A stretch of DNA of 64,000 bases, taken from Plantago major (lineage: Eukaryota; Streptophyta; Magnoliopsida; Lamiales; Plantaginaceae). The translations under genes and the position numbers were made by a program. The number at the start of each line of letters is the position of its first letter. Within the stretch, counting starts at the first letter, position 1. Below, piece after piece: positions 50,858 through 63,353 of this stretch. The notes beneath the pieces were generated by a model. It saw nothing but the letters and a program-made list of their open reading frames with translations, had not been told where the DNA came from and made no database searches. The DNA is taken from the NCBI GenBank assembly GCA_026545765.1, contig CM048844.1:74623029-74687028 (forward strand). Direction: 5' to 3'.

Positions 50858-52765
50858 TCAAGGTAGTTCCAATAGTCCAAGACTGTGTCTTAAGGCTAAG
50901 AATCTACTTTCTTGTAGTGGCTTAGTGAAGATATCTGCAAGTTGGTCTTCAGTGCCAATCTTGAGTATCTCTATATTGCCTTTTTCTACATGGTCTCTAA
51001 TGAAGTGGTGTCTAACATCAATGTGCTTAGTTCGGCATGAAACTTAGGATTTTGTGAATTGCAATAGCACTTGTGTTGTCACATAAAATGGGAGTTTTCT
51101 CTTCATCGAGTCCATAGTCTTTAAGTTGTTGAATCCACAAAATTTGTTGCATAACAACCAAAGATCAATATATTCAAATTTGTGGTAGAAGTTGCAATTG
51201 AGTTTTGCTTCTTGCTAAACCATGAGATAATTCTAGTACCCAAAAACTGACAAGTTCCTGAGGTACTTTTCCTATCAAGCAGTGATCCAGCATAATCAGC
51301 ATCTGAGTAACCAGCTAAACTCAATCCACTTTCTTTAGGATACCACAGACCTACATCTACTGTACCTTTTACATACCTTAATATTTTCATAGCAATGTTG
51401 TAGTGTGATTGCATTGGATTTGTCTGAAATCTAGCACACACTCCAACCGCATATTGAATATCAGGTCTACTTGCAGTAAGGTAAAGTAGTGAACCTATCA
51501 ATTTCCTATACTTATGTTCTTCAACACTCTTATTTGATTCAGTATAGGTCATTTTGGTTCCTATGCTCATAGGTATCTTAGCATTCTTTTCAGAAGGCTT
51601 AAGATTGAACTTTGTGAGCATATCTTTTGCATACTTTGTTTGACTAATGAATATTCCATCATTGAGTTGCTTGACTTGCAATCCTATGAAATAATTCATT
51701 TCTCCCATCATGCTCATCTCAAACTTGTTTTTCATGAGATTTGCAAAGTCATCACAAAGTTGCTTGTCCTTAGATCCAAATATAATGTCATCCACATATA
51801 CTTGAACTAAGAGTAGTTTCCCATCATGATTTAAGGTAAATAAAGTTTTATCAACTTCACCTTTCTTGAAACCACTTTCCAGAAGGTATTTGGCCAAAGT
51901 GTCATACCACGCTCTTGGAGCCTGTTTCAGTCCATATAGAGATTTCTGTAGTTCATAGACCATTCTACTTTCTGAGAAACTTCAAAGCCAGGTGGTTGCT
52001 CAACATAAACTTCCTCAGTAAGTTCACCATTCAAGAATGCACTCTTTACATCCATCTGATAAACTTTAAAATCTTTATGAGCTGCAAAGGCTAGAAAGAG
52101 TCTTATTGCATCTAATCCGCAACTGGTGCATATGAATCATCAAAATCTAGACCTTCAGTCTGGGTAAATCCCTTGGCAACCAATCTTGCTTTGTTTCTGG
52201 TTATTTCACCAGTTTCATTCATTTTGTTTCTGAAAACCCACTTAGTTCCAATCACAGATATTCCTTCTACAAATGGAACTAGTTTCCAGACTTTGTTTCT
52301 CTCAAATTGATCCAGTTCTTCGTGCATTGCAGAGATCCAGTCTTGGTCTCCTAATGCTTCTTCTATAGTTTTCGGTTCAATATTTGAGATGAAACATCCA
52401 AAGAGAGATGTAGCATTTTCAGCTATTGCTCTCCTAGTCCTAACACCTTGATTAATTGGTCCAATTATATCCTTTGCAGGATGATCTTTGATCCATCTCA
52501 TCATAGGTTTAGTGCTAGTAGGATCAATATCCAAGTGATTTGAATGTGAATCACTAAGATTATGATTTGATACTTTTTCAGTATCTGAGATATCTGACAC
52601 ATGGGAAATGCCATGGATATCTGACACTTTTTCAGTGCTAGAGATATCTGGAACTTGCATTTCAGCAGTCTCATTTTCAGATACCTCTTCATGATGAAGG
52701 TTCTCAGTAACCTGTTCCATTTCTGGAAGTTTCTTAGGAAATTCTTCATCATGTCCGCGAGTCAT
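50858..52765 (-). pseudogene. copia reverse transcriptase and RNase H of E2
   Basis: The frame 52112-52765 begins with an acidic linker and enters the reverse transcriptase ([53 protein letters not shown]). After a frame change the stretch 51121-51963 continues with [13 protein letters not shown] and the catalytic YVDD at about 51787-51798, then RNase H motifs (GYSDADYAGSLLDRKSTSG, SWFSKKQNSIATST). Further pieces [13 protein letters not shown] and [10 protein letters not shown] run to a stop near 50858. Two or three frame breaks remain, in keeping with age or consensus error. The enzyme would copy the element RNA into DNA in cytoplasmic particles. Confidence 0.92.
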
Positions 52766-54200
52766 CCGTTGTTACTAGGCATTTCATGCTTTTCTACGTC
52801 AGAGTCATCCTCATTTTCCACAATGATGTTTTTCCTTTCTGAGGATTCTTCTTCAGAATCCTTTATCATTAGTTCTGTGAACCTTTCTGAGAGTTCATCA
52901 ATAAGAGGTGTTTTCTTACTTCCTTCATAGAATACAACATGAACTGATTCTTCAATCTTCTTTGTTCTTTTGTTGTAAACTCTGTATGCTTTGCTATTAA
53001 TAGAATAACCAAGAAGTACACCTTCACCTGCCTTTGGTTGAAATGTTCTCAGATACTCTTTTCCATTGCTAAGAACAAAACATCTACAACCAAATACTCT
53101 TAGATGTTTGATATTTGGGGGTCTACCAACCAAGATTTCATAGGGGGTCTTGTCATGGTGTTTGTTTATCAAACATCTGTTCTGAGTGTAGCAGGCTGTA
53201 TTCACAGCTTCAACCCAATAAACTTCACTTATTTCAGTGTCAGCTAGCATTGTTCTTGCAGCTTCTTTAAGGGTTCTATTTTTCCTTTCTGCAACACCAT
53301 TTTGTTGCGGTGTTCTTACAGAGGAAAGCTGGTGTTGTATACCTTTGCAGGTACAAAACTCTTTTATGTACTGGTTGATAAACTCAGTATGGTCTGCTCG
53401 ATTGCAGATACCTTGTCATTTTTCATGACTTCAAGCTTTTTCAGCAAGTTTGGTATCTCCACCCTGGCATCAGATTTATGTTTCAGAAAGACAACCCAAG
53501 TGAATCTTGAGAAGTCATCTACAACAACCAGACCATACTTCTTTCCTGCATAACTTGTTACAGATGATTCAAAAAGATCCATGTGTAAAAGTTGCAGTGG
53601 TCTAACACTAGAGTGTCTGGTTTTGGACTTGAAGGAGATCTTGGATTGTTTCTCCATCTGACAGGCAGAACAAATACCATCCTTTCTGAAAGATGTTTTG
53701 GGAAGACCAACCACTAACTCTTTCTTGGCAAGTTTGTTCAGAGTTTTGAAATTCAAGTGACTCATTCTCTTGTGCCATAACCAATGCTCTTCTCAGGACT
53801 CGATTGACTCACCATGAGACATTCTTCAGTTGTGGCAGAAGCCCAATCGGCAACATAGAGACTACCTTTTCGCCGAGCAACCAAGACTGTCTGCTTTGAC
53901 TCATTATCAATAAATTTGCAGTACTTTGCTTTGAATTTTACAAGAAACCTTTGTCCGCAAACCGCTCATGCTAAATAGATCAGATTTCAAATCCTTAACA
54001 TGTAATACGCCTGATTGTTAATGAACCCAATTTGACGCTACCCAAATCCCGGAGAGGATTTAATTCTCCTCCAAAAATCGATATCCGGTCCCGTTGCGTG
54101 CTTTGTAATCGATCAGATTTACTTTGTCTCTAGTCATGTGCTTTCCGCATCCACTATCAAATAGCCATTGTGCTTTAGTCCAAGAAGCATTCTGCACATA
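52762..54200 (-). pseudogene. copia protease and integrase of E2
   Basis: The protease signature WLFDSGCGKHMT lies at about 54135-54170, in a damaged stretch. The zinc-binding N-terminal part of integrase follows (MSHLNFKTLNKLAKKELVVG, GICSACQMEKQS), then the core with HMDLFESSVTSYAGKKYGLV and VVDDFSRFTWVVFLKHK (53364-53765). The frame breaks at about 53395, where the + strand reads GCTCGATTG; GCTCTGATTG would keep it open. Another frame continues with QQNGVAERKNR (about 53300) and, from 53250, YWVEAVNTACYTQNR to the C-terminal domain (YEILVGRPPNIKHLRVFGCR). The acidic DDE residues appear to be present. Integrase inserts the DNA copy into the genome. Confidence 0.9.
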
Positions 54201-54655
54201 ACAGGAAACAGGAGATTAGGTTCTCATATCTTTGATGGAACCGTCAGGATCAAAAGATCTTCCAGTAGGAATCCATTTTTGAATGAATTTCTTTGGAATA
54301 TTCTTTTGTCTGACTGGAACATACGGAGGAATTCCATTTGAATGAAAGTTATCAGTAGTAAGAATTATTTTCTTCCTTGGTGTGTTCCTAGGTGCTCCAT
54401 TTGGTGCTTTCAGATACCTGTCAGGTTTCTGAGTTTGCTTTTCAGCAAACTTCTCTTTCCTAGCCAGATTTCTTCTAGCCCTGCATCTGATTTTCAAGGG
54501 CTCGATTCAACTTCCACTGATAATTGCTTTGAGCAATTCTAGCTACCATCGTTCTTGCCTCCCTTGTACTCATGAGCAAGTTGTTTTCGATGCCTTTATA
54601 GACAATACTGCTTTGAGCACTTGAAGCTATCTCGAGATCTATTCTCGCAGCTTTG

Positions 54656-56660
54656 CTAGTCTCTCGTCGGTCCAATTTCTTTCCGTAAAAGTGACATGGG
54701 AGAATTTGCCACTCGCAATTCTACCCTTTTTAGAGACATAACTCGTGGGTGTTTACACTTTTCGTTGTTATGTTTCTTTTCAAAACATGCCCAAGTTTCT
54801 TTGACTTGTTTTTCCCACAAAGGATTAGTCGCAACTGCCTTTCCTTTGTCTACAATCTTCATTTTCTGACCAATACTATAGATTGTATGGGAACCATCTT
54901 GCTGAGTACTTACAAATGTTCTTCTTTCCTTACTCTTATTCAGAGTGGTAGAACATTCTGTTTGTGCATTCAGCCAAAGTCCTTTCTTTTCTGAAGGATA
55001 TCTTAAGTAAGATTGTACTTCAGTAAGAGTGTCACTAGCTTTGGCATAAGATTGAAATGATAATTCTTTCTTTTTGAGTTCCTTGTTTTCAGAAAGAAGA
55101 TCTTCAACTTTCTTTCGCAATTCAGCCATTGCTTCTTTATGTGACTTTTCAGTCTCAGATATCTGAGCTTTGAGAAATGCATTTTCAGCATCCTTTTTCT
55201 CAGATATCTTAACCAATTGAGAATTTTCCTTTTCAAGAAAATTCTTTTCTTCTTCGAGATTTTCGGATCTAGCTCGGATCATTAGAAATTCTCTTTCATA
55301 GATATCGAGTTCCTTTCTGAGATTTTCTAGATCTTTAATTTCTTCTTCATCACTTTCATAAGTATAGCAAGAAGTATGTGTTACCTCATCAGCCATAAGA
55401 GCTTTTCAATGTTAGAGATGTCCGATCATTAATCTCAAAGAACTCAAGACATTTCATTCTTCTTGAGGTCAAGTCGATTACATCGTGAGTAACTCCACAT
55501 AATTCTGGTGATGGTAAGGTCGAGTCATCTGAGTCATCTTCAGAGTCTGTCTCAACATCTATAGCATCCAGTTGAGTTTTGATTTTCTTTATCTCTTCAG
55601 TTAGTAAAGCTCGCTTCTTCAAGATTCTTCTATCTTTCCTGTCACCTGTCTTTAGTTTGTTGAAGGCAGGACAATCCTTCTTGAAGTGACCAGGCTTTTG
55701 ACAATAGAAACAGATATCGTTTCCAATTTCTGCTTCCTCAGTACATGAAGCTTTCTGGGCTGGCTTGTTCAGCGAGCTTTGCATACTTTCATCGGTGATA
55801 GTTTGAGCTAGATGCTTTTTCAACATCTCTTCGGATTTTCTTCTCTCAATTTCTCGACATATTTGCTCATTTGCTTTGCGGCAAAGGCATCCTCGCTTCT
55901 TCCTTGTTTTTCTTCTTTTCAGAAGTTCCTTGAGTAACTAGAGCAACATTCTGCAACTTTTCAGTTGTTTGTTCTCTTTGAGTTGTCTCATAATCAATCG
56001 TAGCAAGATGAGAGAAAAGTTCCACTGGAGTGATATTTGACATTCCTTGGTTAAAATAAAAGAATTTAGTATGCTCCATTGTGGTTAAGACTGACAATAG
56101 TCTTAATCTTCTCTCGACCGGGAGTATCTATCGCTTTCCCAAGTGTCGCCATATCACTCATGAGAGTGGTAACCGAAATCAAGTTCTTCCAAAGTTTCAA
56201 GGGTCCTTGTTTGAAATTTTGAAATTTCAACTTGAGAACTTCGAACTTGTTTTCGGTTTTCTGGCCCGCATGTATTTCTTCAATTCACCGCCAGACAACT
56301 TTCGCTGTTTAGCACCCTACGCTTTAATCCGTATGTGCTCGTGTCGACCGATGATGATATTACGAGCTTGACCATCCAGACGATTTCTCGCATCTTCGGC
56401 GTCCAGTTCTGGCTTTGGTTCAGAATAACTTGACCGTGGATCTTCCACTAGTCGACGATCGCTTGTGAAGATCCTTCGCTTTGATCTCCGCCTCTACCAT
56501 TAGAAACCTCCATGACTTGTTTAAGTTGTTGAATGACTATTGGCCATTCTTTATCACTTCGCCATTTCACACTTATGGTTTCAAGGTGGAGCATCATGTT
56601 ATTTTTCCATTTCGTAATTCTCCGGTTTGAGAACTGCATCACCTGAGACATACCGCACAC
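54656..56660 (-). pseudogene. copia gag of E2 with zinc knuckle and coiled coil
   Basis: The beginning is near 56650 (a block with KWKNNMMLHLETISV, usual for the start of plant copia Gag). Broken frames follow to 55867, including TPVELFSHLATIDYE. The frame 55389-55826 carries the zinc knuckle CFYCQKPGHFKKDC (55671-55712), which binds the element RNA in the particle. The next frame, 54656-55396, contains a long Glu/Lys/Leu coiled coil (LEEEKNFLEKENSQLVKISE) and overlaps the previous one by a few bases. The stretch 54216-54497 (WIPTGRSFDPDGS) links to the protease. Several shifts lie in parts where CG replaces probable CAG or CTG. Confidence 0.88.
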
Positions 56661-56750
56661 TTAACACACAAATTAAATAGTCCTCGAAAATGGACAAAGT
56701 TTCTTCACCTATCTGGGGATCTAGGTTCAGTGCAGAAGGCTGGTGAACCT

Positions 56751-56765
56751 CCTGCTCTGATACCA
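56751..56765 (-). promoter_or_regulatory. primer binding site of E2 (initiator tRNA-Met type)
   Basis: Two bases after the 5' LTR the - strand reads TGGTATCAGAGCAGG. TGGTATCAGAGC is complementary to the 3' end of plant initiator tRNA-Met, the usual primer of copia elements. Confidence 0.92.
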
Positions 56766-56767
56766 CT

Positions 56768-58489
56768 TGTTGGTCCAGATAACGGCAAAGTAAAAGACTA
56801 GAGGGGGGGGGGGGGGGGGAATAGTCTTTTAAAAATTTTTTCGATAAAAAAAATTTATCAGATTTCTGTAAAGATATATGTTACTTAAATTCATCGCGCG
56901 GAATAGTTAAGATAGATAAGTGTAAACAGCTAAAGTGTGTGTGTGTGGTCAAAAGTAAGTGAAATGTAAATAACACGTTAAGTATAGTGGTATCTGGAGG
57001 TGGCGAATCCTCCAACTAATCCACTTCGGTCGTCCAAAGACCTAGAATTCACTAGAATATATTATTGAGGTCACCTTACAATGATCCTATTCTTAAAATC
57101 CCTTAAACAAATCGTTCCCAACCAAATGTTCCCCCTGAGTTGTTCCCCCTGAGTTGTTCCCCGGCTTTCTTAGCCAAGTACTTCCTATACTCAGAAACCT
57201 TTTTGAGTTATTCCCTAGCTTCCCAAGCTAAGTACTTCCTATACTCAATAACCTTGAGTTGTTCCTTAGTTTCCCAAATCAAGTACTTCCTATAATTCGT
57301 TAACCTTGGAGTTATTCCCATTTTCCCAAAATCAAGTACTTCCTCTACTCGCTAACCTTGGAGTTATTCCCGATTTTCCAAACTAAGTACTTCACATCTC
57401 CACGCCATTATGGTGTTGGTTTCGCTTTGAGTTTGTCGATGAGCTTCTTAATAACTTTCGCTTAATCGATAGCTCGTGAATCAAGTTACTTAATACACTT
57501 TTCACAGATGGTATCTTGTTCGTTTTACTTACCAAGTCTTATGATATCTGCTCAAGAGAATGAATCTTTATAGTTGATCTTTCGATTCAACTCTTTCATG
57601 AATAGCTTTGCTTGTTTAGGATCAGGACACTTAGAACTTCAGTGCTAGTTAAGAATCAGAGGCTTTGGTCACAACAGAAAGCTTGAGGGTAAGTAGTTTT
57701 GTTTGAGAGAGTAAGATATCTGAGATGTAAGTTCAGATGTTCAAAGGTGTGTTCTCAAATGCCTAAGTGTTGATATTTATAGATGAATTTGAATGCCGTT
57801 GAATAGTATCCGTTAGCTCAAATTCAAACTATTGATATCCTGTATAATCAGAGGTGTTTTGTCTTCTTCTTGGTTACCGTTGCTTTTGTTCGTACATCTG
57901 TCTGCGCTTAATGCTTTGTACTATACTTTTGTCCTCAGTGCCAACGAACTATGCTTTGTATCGTAGATCACCTTGTTCAGATTTCTCGATTCTTAGCACG
58001 CCCTTATCTTCAATCTTCGATACCACTTAAATTGAAACAACTTTGTTTGCAATATATATTTCTTCTTGAGAAATGTGGTTAAGGCTCAAGGTATCTCGAG
58101 TGTAGATATTTGGACACTTTCCTTGTTTTCGATAGACCTTTTATTTCTCAGATATCTCATGGCTACCTTTGTTTAAAACCATTCGTGTCTTCAAGATATC
58201 TGGCGTATCTCAGAACTGCTTTCAAGAACTTGTGCTCTTCAAATCTTCAATGTCGTTGAACTTATTCGCTTGGATGTCTTCTTCGGTCTTCTTCATAAAA
58301 TAAAAATTACATTTTGAGACCTAACATCCTATACAAGATTTACTAAACTATCATTTTTAGTGGTTTCTCTTTTACAATGTTCAAGTGAACCAAGAGTACT
58401 AATCACCTTTCAAACTAAGATAAGTCATCATGTTGTCGATAAAACTAAATGTATATTCTTTACAAAATATCTAACAAAATTTCCTAACA
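56768..58489 (-). repeat. 5' LTR of E2
   Basis: 1722 bp, 50 bp shorter than the 3' LTR, with the same ends. TATAAATA at 57774-57781 is the likely promoter of the element. It differs from the other LTR mainly by losses at CAG and CTG sites. Confidence 0.93.
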
Positions 58490-58494
58490 ATTGT

Positions 58495-60480
58495 TATATG
58501 CTTACTTTTCCCATTACATGCCAATTCATGTCTTCATTTATACTAATACAATTTGTTCAGGTTTGTCATGTGCTCTTATGATGCCCCACAAAGAAAGTGT
58601 AGTTACCGATTCACTCTAGTGGGACCCAAGGTTCACCACCGATCGCCGAGAGTAGCCCAGTGGATCGGCAACTACTCTCACGTTAGTCGACTCTGGATCG
58701 AGCATGGGACGCGGTGGTGGTTATGGGCCGTGAAGATCCACCTTGGTGTCCATATACCGAGATCGCGATGGTGCACGTGGGAGGGAAGTTGGTGTTGTTC
58801 CTAATGGCAGGAGGAAGTAAGTATTATATATACATTTGTAGAACATAACTTAAGATAAGTGTTTATATATATGTCACATGAATTGTCTAATAAATATATG
58901 TACTCTTCTATATGTCATTCATAGCAGTTGTGGCCTCAAAGAATCTTATTTAATTGCATGAGATATTCAAGCTTAGGAGGGAGTCAGGGCCGGGAGGCGA
59001 AAAGTGGAGCACACTCGCATTGAGGCTAGCACCTCTACTTTGATGAGCTTCGGGTAAGCTTAAATGTTACAATTTGTTGTGGTAAATGTTGCAATGCTTT
59101 ATTTGTAGAGAGAATTGATTAATGAACTAGTTTACTAATTTGTGTGGTATGTTAGCCACTTACTTGGGTGATATGTTAGTGATCACCATTGTGTTAGTAA
59201 ATTCTAGGACAATTTGTGTGGTATGTTAGCCACTTACTGGGTGTGATATGTTAGTCACCGTTGTGTTAGTAAATTCTAGGACAATTTGTGTGGTATATTA
59301 GCCACTTACTTGGGTGATATGTTAGTCACCATTGTGTTAGTAAATTCTAGGACAATTTGTGTGGTATGTTAGCCACTTACTTGGGTGATATGTTAGTCAC
59401 CATTGTGTTAGTAAATTTTAGGACAATTTGTGTGGTATGTTAGTCACTTACTTGGGTGAAATGCACCATTGTTTATCTTGAAATTGTGACCTTGGGGCAT
59501 TAATTTTTACTTTGAATGGAATTGGAATGTAGAAAAAATACTACATTCCGACTGGCCTTATTCCCCAGATGTGGCCTGTTTTCGAGAGTTTAGGCTCTGA
59601 CCTGTATAGACATATGGTGGCTGACATGAAAAAATACCGAGAGAAAGGAAAGCCGCCACAGTATAGGCATATTGGGGACGAAGAGTGGGCTATGTGGCAT
59701 GAGTATTAGAGCATGAATCACGTCGAGGATCACCTACAAGAATAAAGTGTGATCGAGCCATGAGATGGTAAGGGCTCTGCCAGGCATCACTTCGGGTCAC
59801 GAGCTGTTGTCACTGATCGCCAGATGCCGGTAAGTATATATATGTGTGTTCTGATTACAACATGATTTGTACATGTGTATTGCTTTCATATATACCAATT
59901 TACCACTTGTTTGCATTCCTACCAACTTACTAACTACTTGTTGCAATATATAATGTTCTTTAGCTGAACCTGAACCAACCCAAGACTTGCCTAGAGCAAA
60001 TGAAGATGGGGAAGTTCAAGAACGGCATTTGGGTGGACAAGTCCGAGCTTATGGTATGTGTATTTGCTAAGTGTTACAGTTGTATATGCATGTGTATTAT
60101 AAATTAAATATGAAATTGTAGCTCATTTCGTATACACTTGACTATTACAGAGTGAGGTGGAGCGGATCATTGCGGAGAGGCTACCGAGGTGAGGGAGTTA
60201 TCCGTGGAAGAACAAGACCGGATCTTTCTACAGTCAACCCACCACAACAAGTCGGGTTTATGGTCTTGTAGTTATGGCGAGACACCGACGCTTCTCCGTG
60301 TCCCAACAGCAATCTCAGGGACATGGTGGTATTTACACACAGGGGCAGGTCGAGTAGATGGTGAATGAAGCAGTGACTCCTTCCGCATCGAGATTGGAAA
60401 TCTTGTGGATGAGCAGTTCGTATGAATCGAGGATGGAAGAGCTTTGTCAGTATATGAGCCGTAATACCTCCGGCCCCTCA
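58495..60480 (+). pseudogene. CACTA second protein, remnants (Transposase_24-like)
   Basis: After a TTTGTTCAG acceptor at about 58560 a first exon encodes ATGGGACGCGGTGGTGG (MGRGGGYG...) and ends near GGAGGAAG|TAAGT. A second lies at about 58925-59050. A third, after CCCCAG near 59564, gives MWPVFESLGSDLYRHMVADM, KYREKGKPPQYRHIGDEEW and GSARHHFGSRAVVTDRQMP to a GTAAGT donor at 59829. A fourth gives MGKFKNGIWVDKSELM (about 60006-60053). A fifth begins SEVERIIAERLP (60151). The order (W-rich block, then a GSRAVV block, then a K-x-G-x-W-V-D block) resembles the plant Ptta/En/Spm transposase domain. Stops at 59708 and elsewhere break it. It may be the DNA-binding partner protein of the CACTA family. 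Confidence 0.55.
59137..59480. repeat. 71-74-bp tandem repeat, about five units, in a CACTA intron
   Basis: The marker TTTGTGTGGTATGTTAGCC starts near 59139, 59213, 59285 (one variant), 59356 and 59427. The spacing is 74, 72, 71 and 71 bp. Units also contain GGGTGATATGTTAGTCACC. Confidence 0.92.
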
Positions 60481-60806
60481 TCTTAGTGATGTTGTGATGT
60501 TTTGGATACTATGCTACTTTTTACTTTGTTGGATAATTGGATTTATATTCGGATATGTAGACTTTATTTTGGATAATTTGATTTTTGGACGAATCGTTGT
60601 TTATAATTAATGCAATTTCCCCTTTGTGACATATCACTATTATATTTGTTGAAAAAACAGGTGAGAATTATAAAATAATTTAAAAAATAGAGTATCCGCT
60701 AAACTACTTAATTAGGGTCGAACGCCTCTAATTCGTTGTTTAGTGACGGATAGTTATCCATCGCTAATCTAATTAGGTTACCTACCAAATTCGTTATTTA
60801 GCTAAA

Positions 60807-61625
60807 TAACTTGATACTGTAACATGGATTAAAATTCATAAAATGCATTGAGCAACATAACAAACCTGGTGAGGACGCAGTGAATTGAGAAGGTGATGTA
60901 TATTCTTGAAAATAAGTGAGACATCTTCTACTCTCCTAGCATATTGCGATGGTCATCAACAAGTACATCACAAGCTCCAAGAAATGCGTTGTAATTCTCT
61001 ATTAAGAGACCTCATCTTTCTTGAAATCTAAAGCAAACGGTTGACTCACATTCATCGAAAAATTTTCAAGCAACACACATGTGTTAATACAAGAACTTCT
61101 CCGTATGAAACTATGAATACCAAGCATCGATGGTCCATTTAATATTGAAAGCTTTTACAATATGAATACCAAGCATCATGTCTAATTAACACCTCATTGC
61201 TAGCATTACTCAAGAGTCATACTAGTAGTTTAATCAGATTTACACTTTCACCGCCTAAGTTATCAACGCTGCACAAAATGTGCAAAACATTCAATTCCAC
61301 GAGCAAATGTAACTAAATTGTGTCTATGAATGATATGAAAATGATATAGATAGCATGATGATATGATATAATCGGCGATTCCAAGTGCTGCATCATTGTC
61401 TTGAATAAAGACATTAAACCTTAGAATCAAGTGGATCCAAAGGGTAAGTGGGGTCTGATCCATCACGCATTAACTTTTCAATTTTTTTTTTTCGGTTTTG
61501 TTGTTTACATTTCTGTTTAACTATTCTTCATTATTTCTTCCATTAATTTCTCTTTATACTATCTATCGGCTTTGTACTTCCTTATTCGAGTATATATTTT
61601 TATTTTAAAAGCTATTTATAATTAC
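60807..61625 (-). pseudogene. MED7: third MED7 fragment (exon 3 and neighbouring introns)
   Basis: The sequence from ACTTGATACTGTAACATGG to GCTATTTATAATT matches 10707-11579 in copy A and 22861-23743 in copy B. It contains exon 3 (about 60868-61028) with the CAG|GTTTGT donor, but deletions such as GATGGTCATC for GATGGTCTATC and CCTCATCT for CCTCAGCTCT break the frame. No other exon is present. Many differences remove bases from CAG or CTG contexts. Confidence 0.85.
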
Positions 61626-61793
61626 TAAGTCTTATAAAAGTACTATCATATTTATAAAGTCCAAAAGTCCCCTTGGTTTCTACATAAATTGTCTAGTTTT
61701 TAGGTCGGTCTTTTATATTTCGCGGGTCAAAATTCGGTGGGTTTCGCGGGTCAAAATGTGGACCAGGTCTTACCGTTTTTCCCCTGGGTTTAG

Positions 61794-61801
61794 TATAAAA
61801 G
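61794..61801 (+). promoter_or_regulatory. TATA box of the ABCF-like fragment
   Basis: TATAAAAG is followed after about 100 bp by CAAAACCCTAG, common in plant leaders. It fits as the promoter of the gene piece that follows. Confidence 0.45.
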
Positions 61802-62104
61802 AAGATTTTCAGTATTTTTTTTTCCTTTTTTTATCTCATTTCAGTTTTGAGCGGTTTCTTCCGATTGGCCTGGCGATTTTCTCTGGATCTGGCAAAACCC
61901 TAGTTTCTGGAGCTTTTTATCTCGCGATCATCATGTATTTATCTGTTCAAGCTCGAATTTAGTGTTTCGAAGTTGATGTTACTTGATTTTAACGTTTTTG
62001 CTGTTTCGATTTTGGCGGAGATGTGGCTGAGTTTAGTGACCGGAGGAATCGACGATGATACGAAGGTGAAACTGCCACGTTGAAGATCGTAAGGAGCCGA
62101 TCTA

Positions 62105-63341
62105 ATGGTGGGCGAGGGTTTCGGAGATCGGACGGAGGAGCTGAGATCGAAAATTGGGTGGAGTGATCGGAGAGTTCGCTTCAGAAATCGCTTCCTACTC
62201 AACTCCGATTCATGGGCGCCTAAGGCGGAGAACGGCCTAGCAAAGTGGATAGTTTGGCTAATGGTGTGGCGGAGCTTGATTTCGATCGGACGGTACCGAT
62301 TGTTACGTGTTCGTGATCCGATGTCCGCAGATATTCAGTTAGTCGATTCTAGATCTTTTTTTTTTTTTTTCATTTTGCTTGATTTGATTTAGGCTCGGGT
62401 AAATTGGTATTGACCGAGATGTGTTTGAATTATTAACTTTGGTTTTGTATTTATTATGTGAGCTTAGATGTGTGTTACCTAATTGATATTGCTTTGTTGG
62501 ATTGGTTAATTTTCTCTATCGCTGTTAGAGGTAAATATGAGGTTCAAGTAACTGTTTGATTTGGTTTCTTTCTTTCATGTCTCAAAATTGTGCAGCATCC
62601 TCTTGTGTTTTAGTTGTATGCCATTGATATCTATTACTTTTGGTTTGGGGTGGATTGGTTATCATGCCGTTTGTCAACTTGTTGTGATTGTTTGAGTCTA
62701 TCTTTTGATCAGTTAATAATCCCTTGCTATGAATTGCAAATTGCATTACAATTATTTACATTAATTGAAGTTGGCACTGCACTGTAATTGATGTTTGCAC
62801 GTTCACGTATCTGTGATTAATTGTATGGTTTTGACGTGGAATGGGGCTTTTTACTCTGCGTTCTCACATGTATTTTGTGTCAGTTAACTGTTGTGGATTA
62901 TTCTATGTAAAATTCTTTACAATTTGCATGATTGGACACCACGCAATTGATGGAGCTTAAATTTCTAGTATAATCCTATTGTTCTAAATCAGTAATATTA
63001 TGAATTCTCGTGTGGGCTTTTATTTGAGTATATCACATGTCCGTAAATCTATTCAACACTCATTTATTATGTCAATTTGGTACATCGACACTAGTTCTCC
63101 AGTTATTGAACTTGATCTTTTCTTCTTCTTTTAACCATACCAATGTGTCTTGATGTTTTGAACTGGCGTGCACCAGCTGCCAAATTTGAAGTGCTTCTCC
63201 AAATTTTACTTGTCATCCTAATGCAAATGTTGAATTAGTGGGTTCATGGTTTTTTGTCTTCTGCAGATAGAGTCTCTTTCGCTCACTTTCCATGGACATG
63301 ATCTTATAGTTGATACTGAGCTAGAGCTCAACCATGGCCGT
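62105..63341 (+). pseudogene. ABCF (GCN20-type) ATPase gene fragment, first exons only
   Basis: The second exon begins after TTCTGCAG at 63267 and encodes [25 protein letters not shown] in two adjoining parts. This is the segment that lies just before the first Walker A loop in plant ABCF1-type proteins. Before the intron, in two frames, KAENGLAK, SLANGVAELDFDRT and DPMSADIQ (ending 62338) fit the end of the first exon, with a shift near 62240 and another near 62310. The donor reads CAG|TTAGT, lacking the G of GT. After LNHGR the sequence departs from the family, so the nucleotide-binding domains are absent. ABCF proteins lack membrane segments and act with ribosomes and the GCN2 pathway. This is a captured or truncated copy. 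Confidence 0.7.
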
Positions 63342-63353
63342 ACATGGACAATC

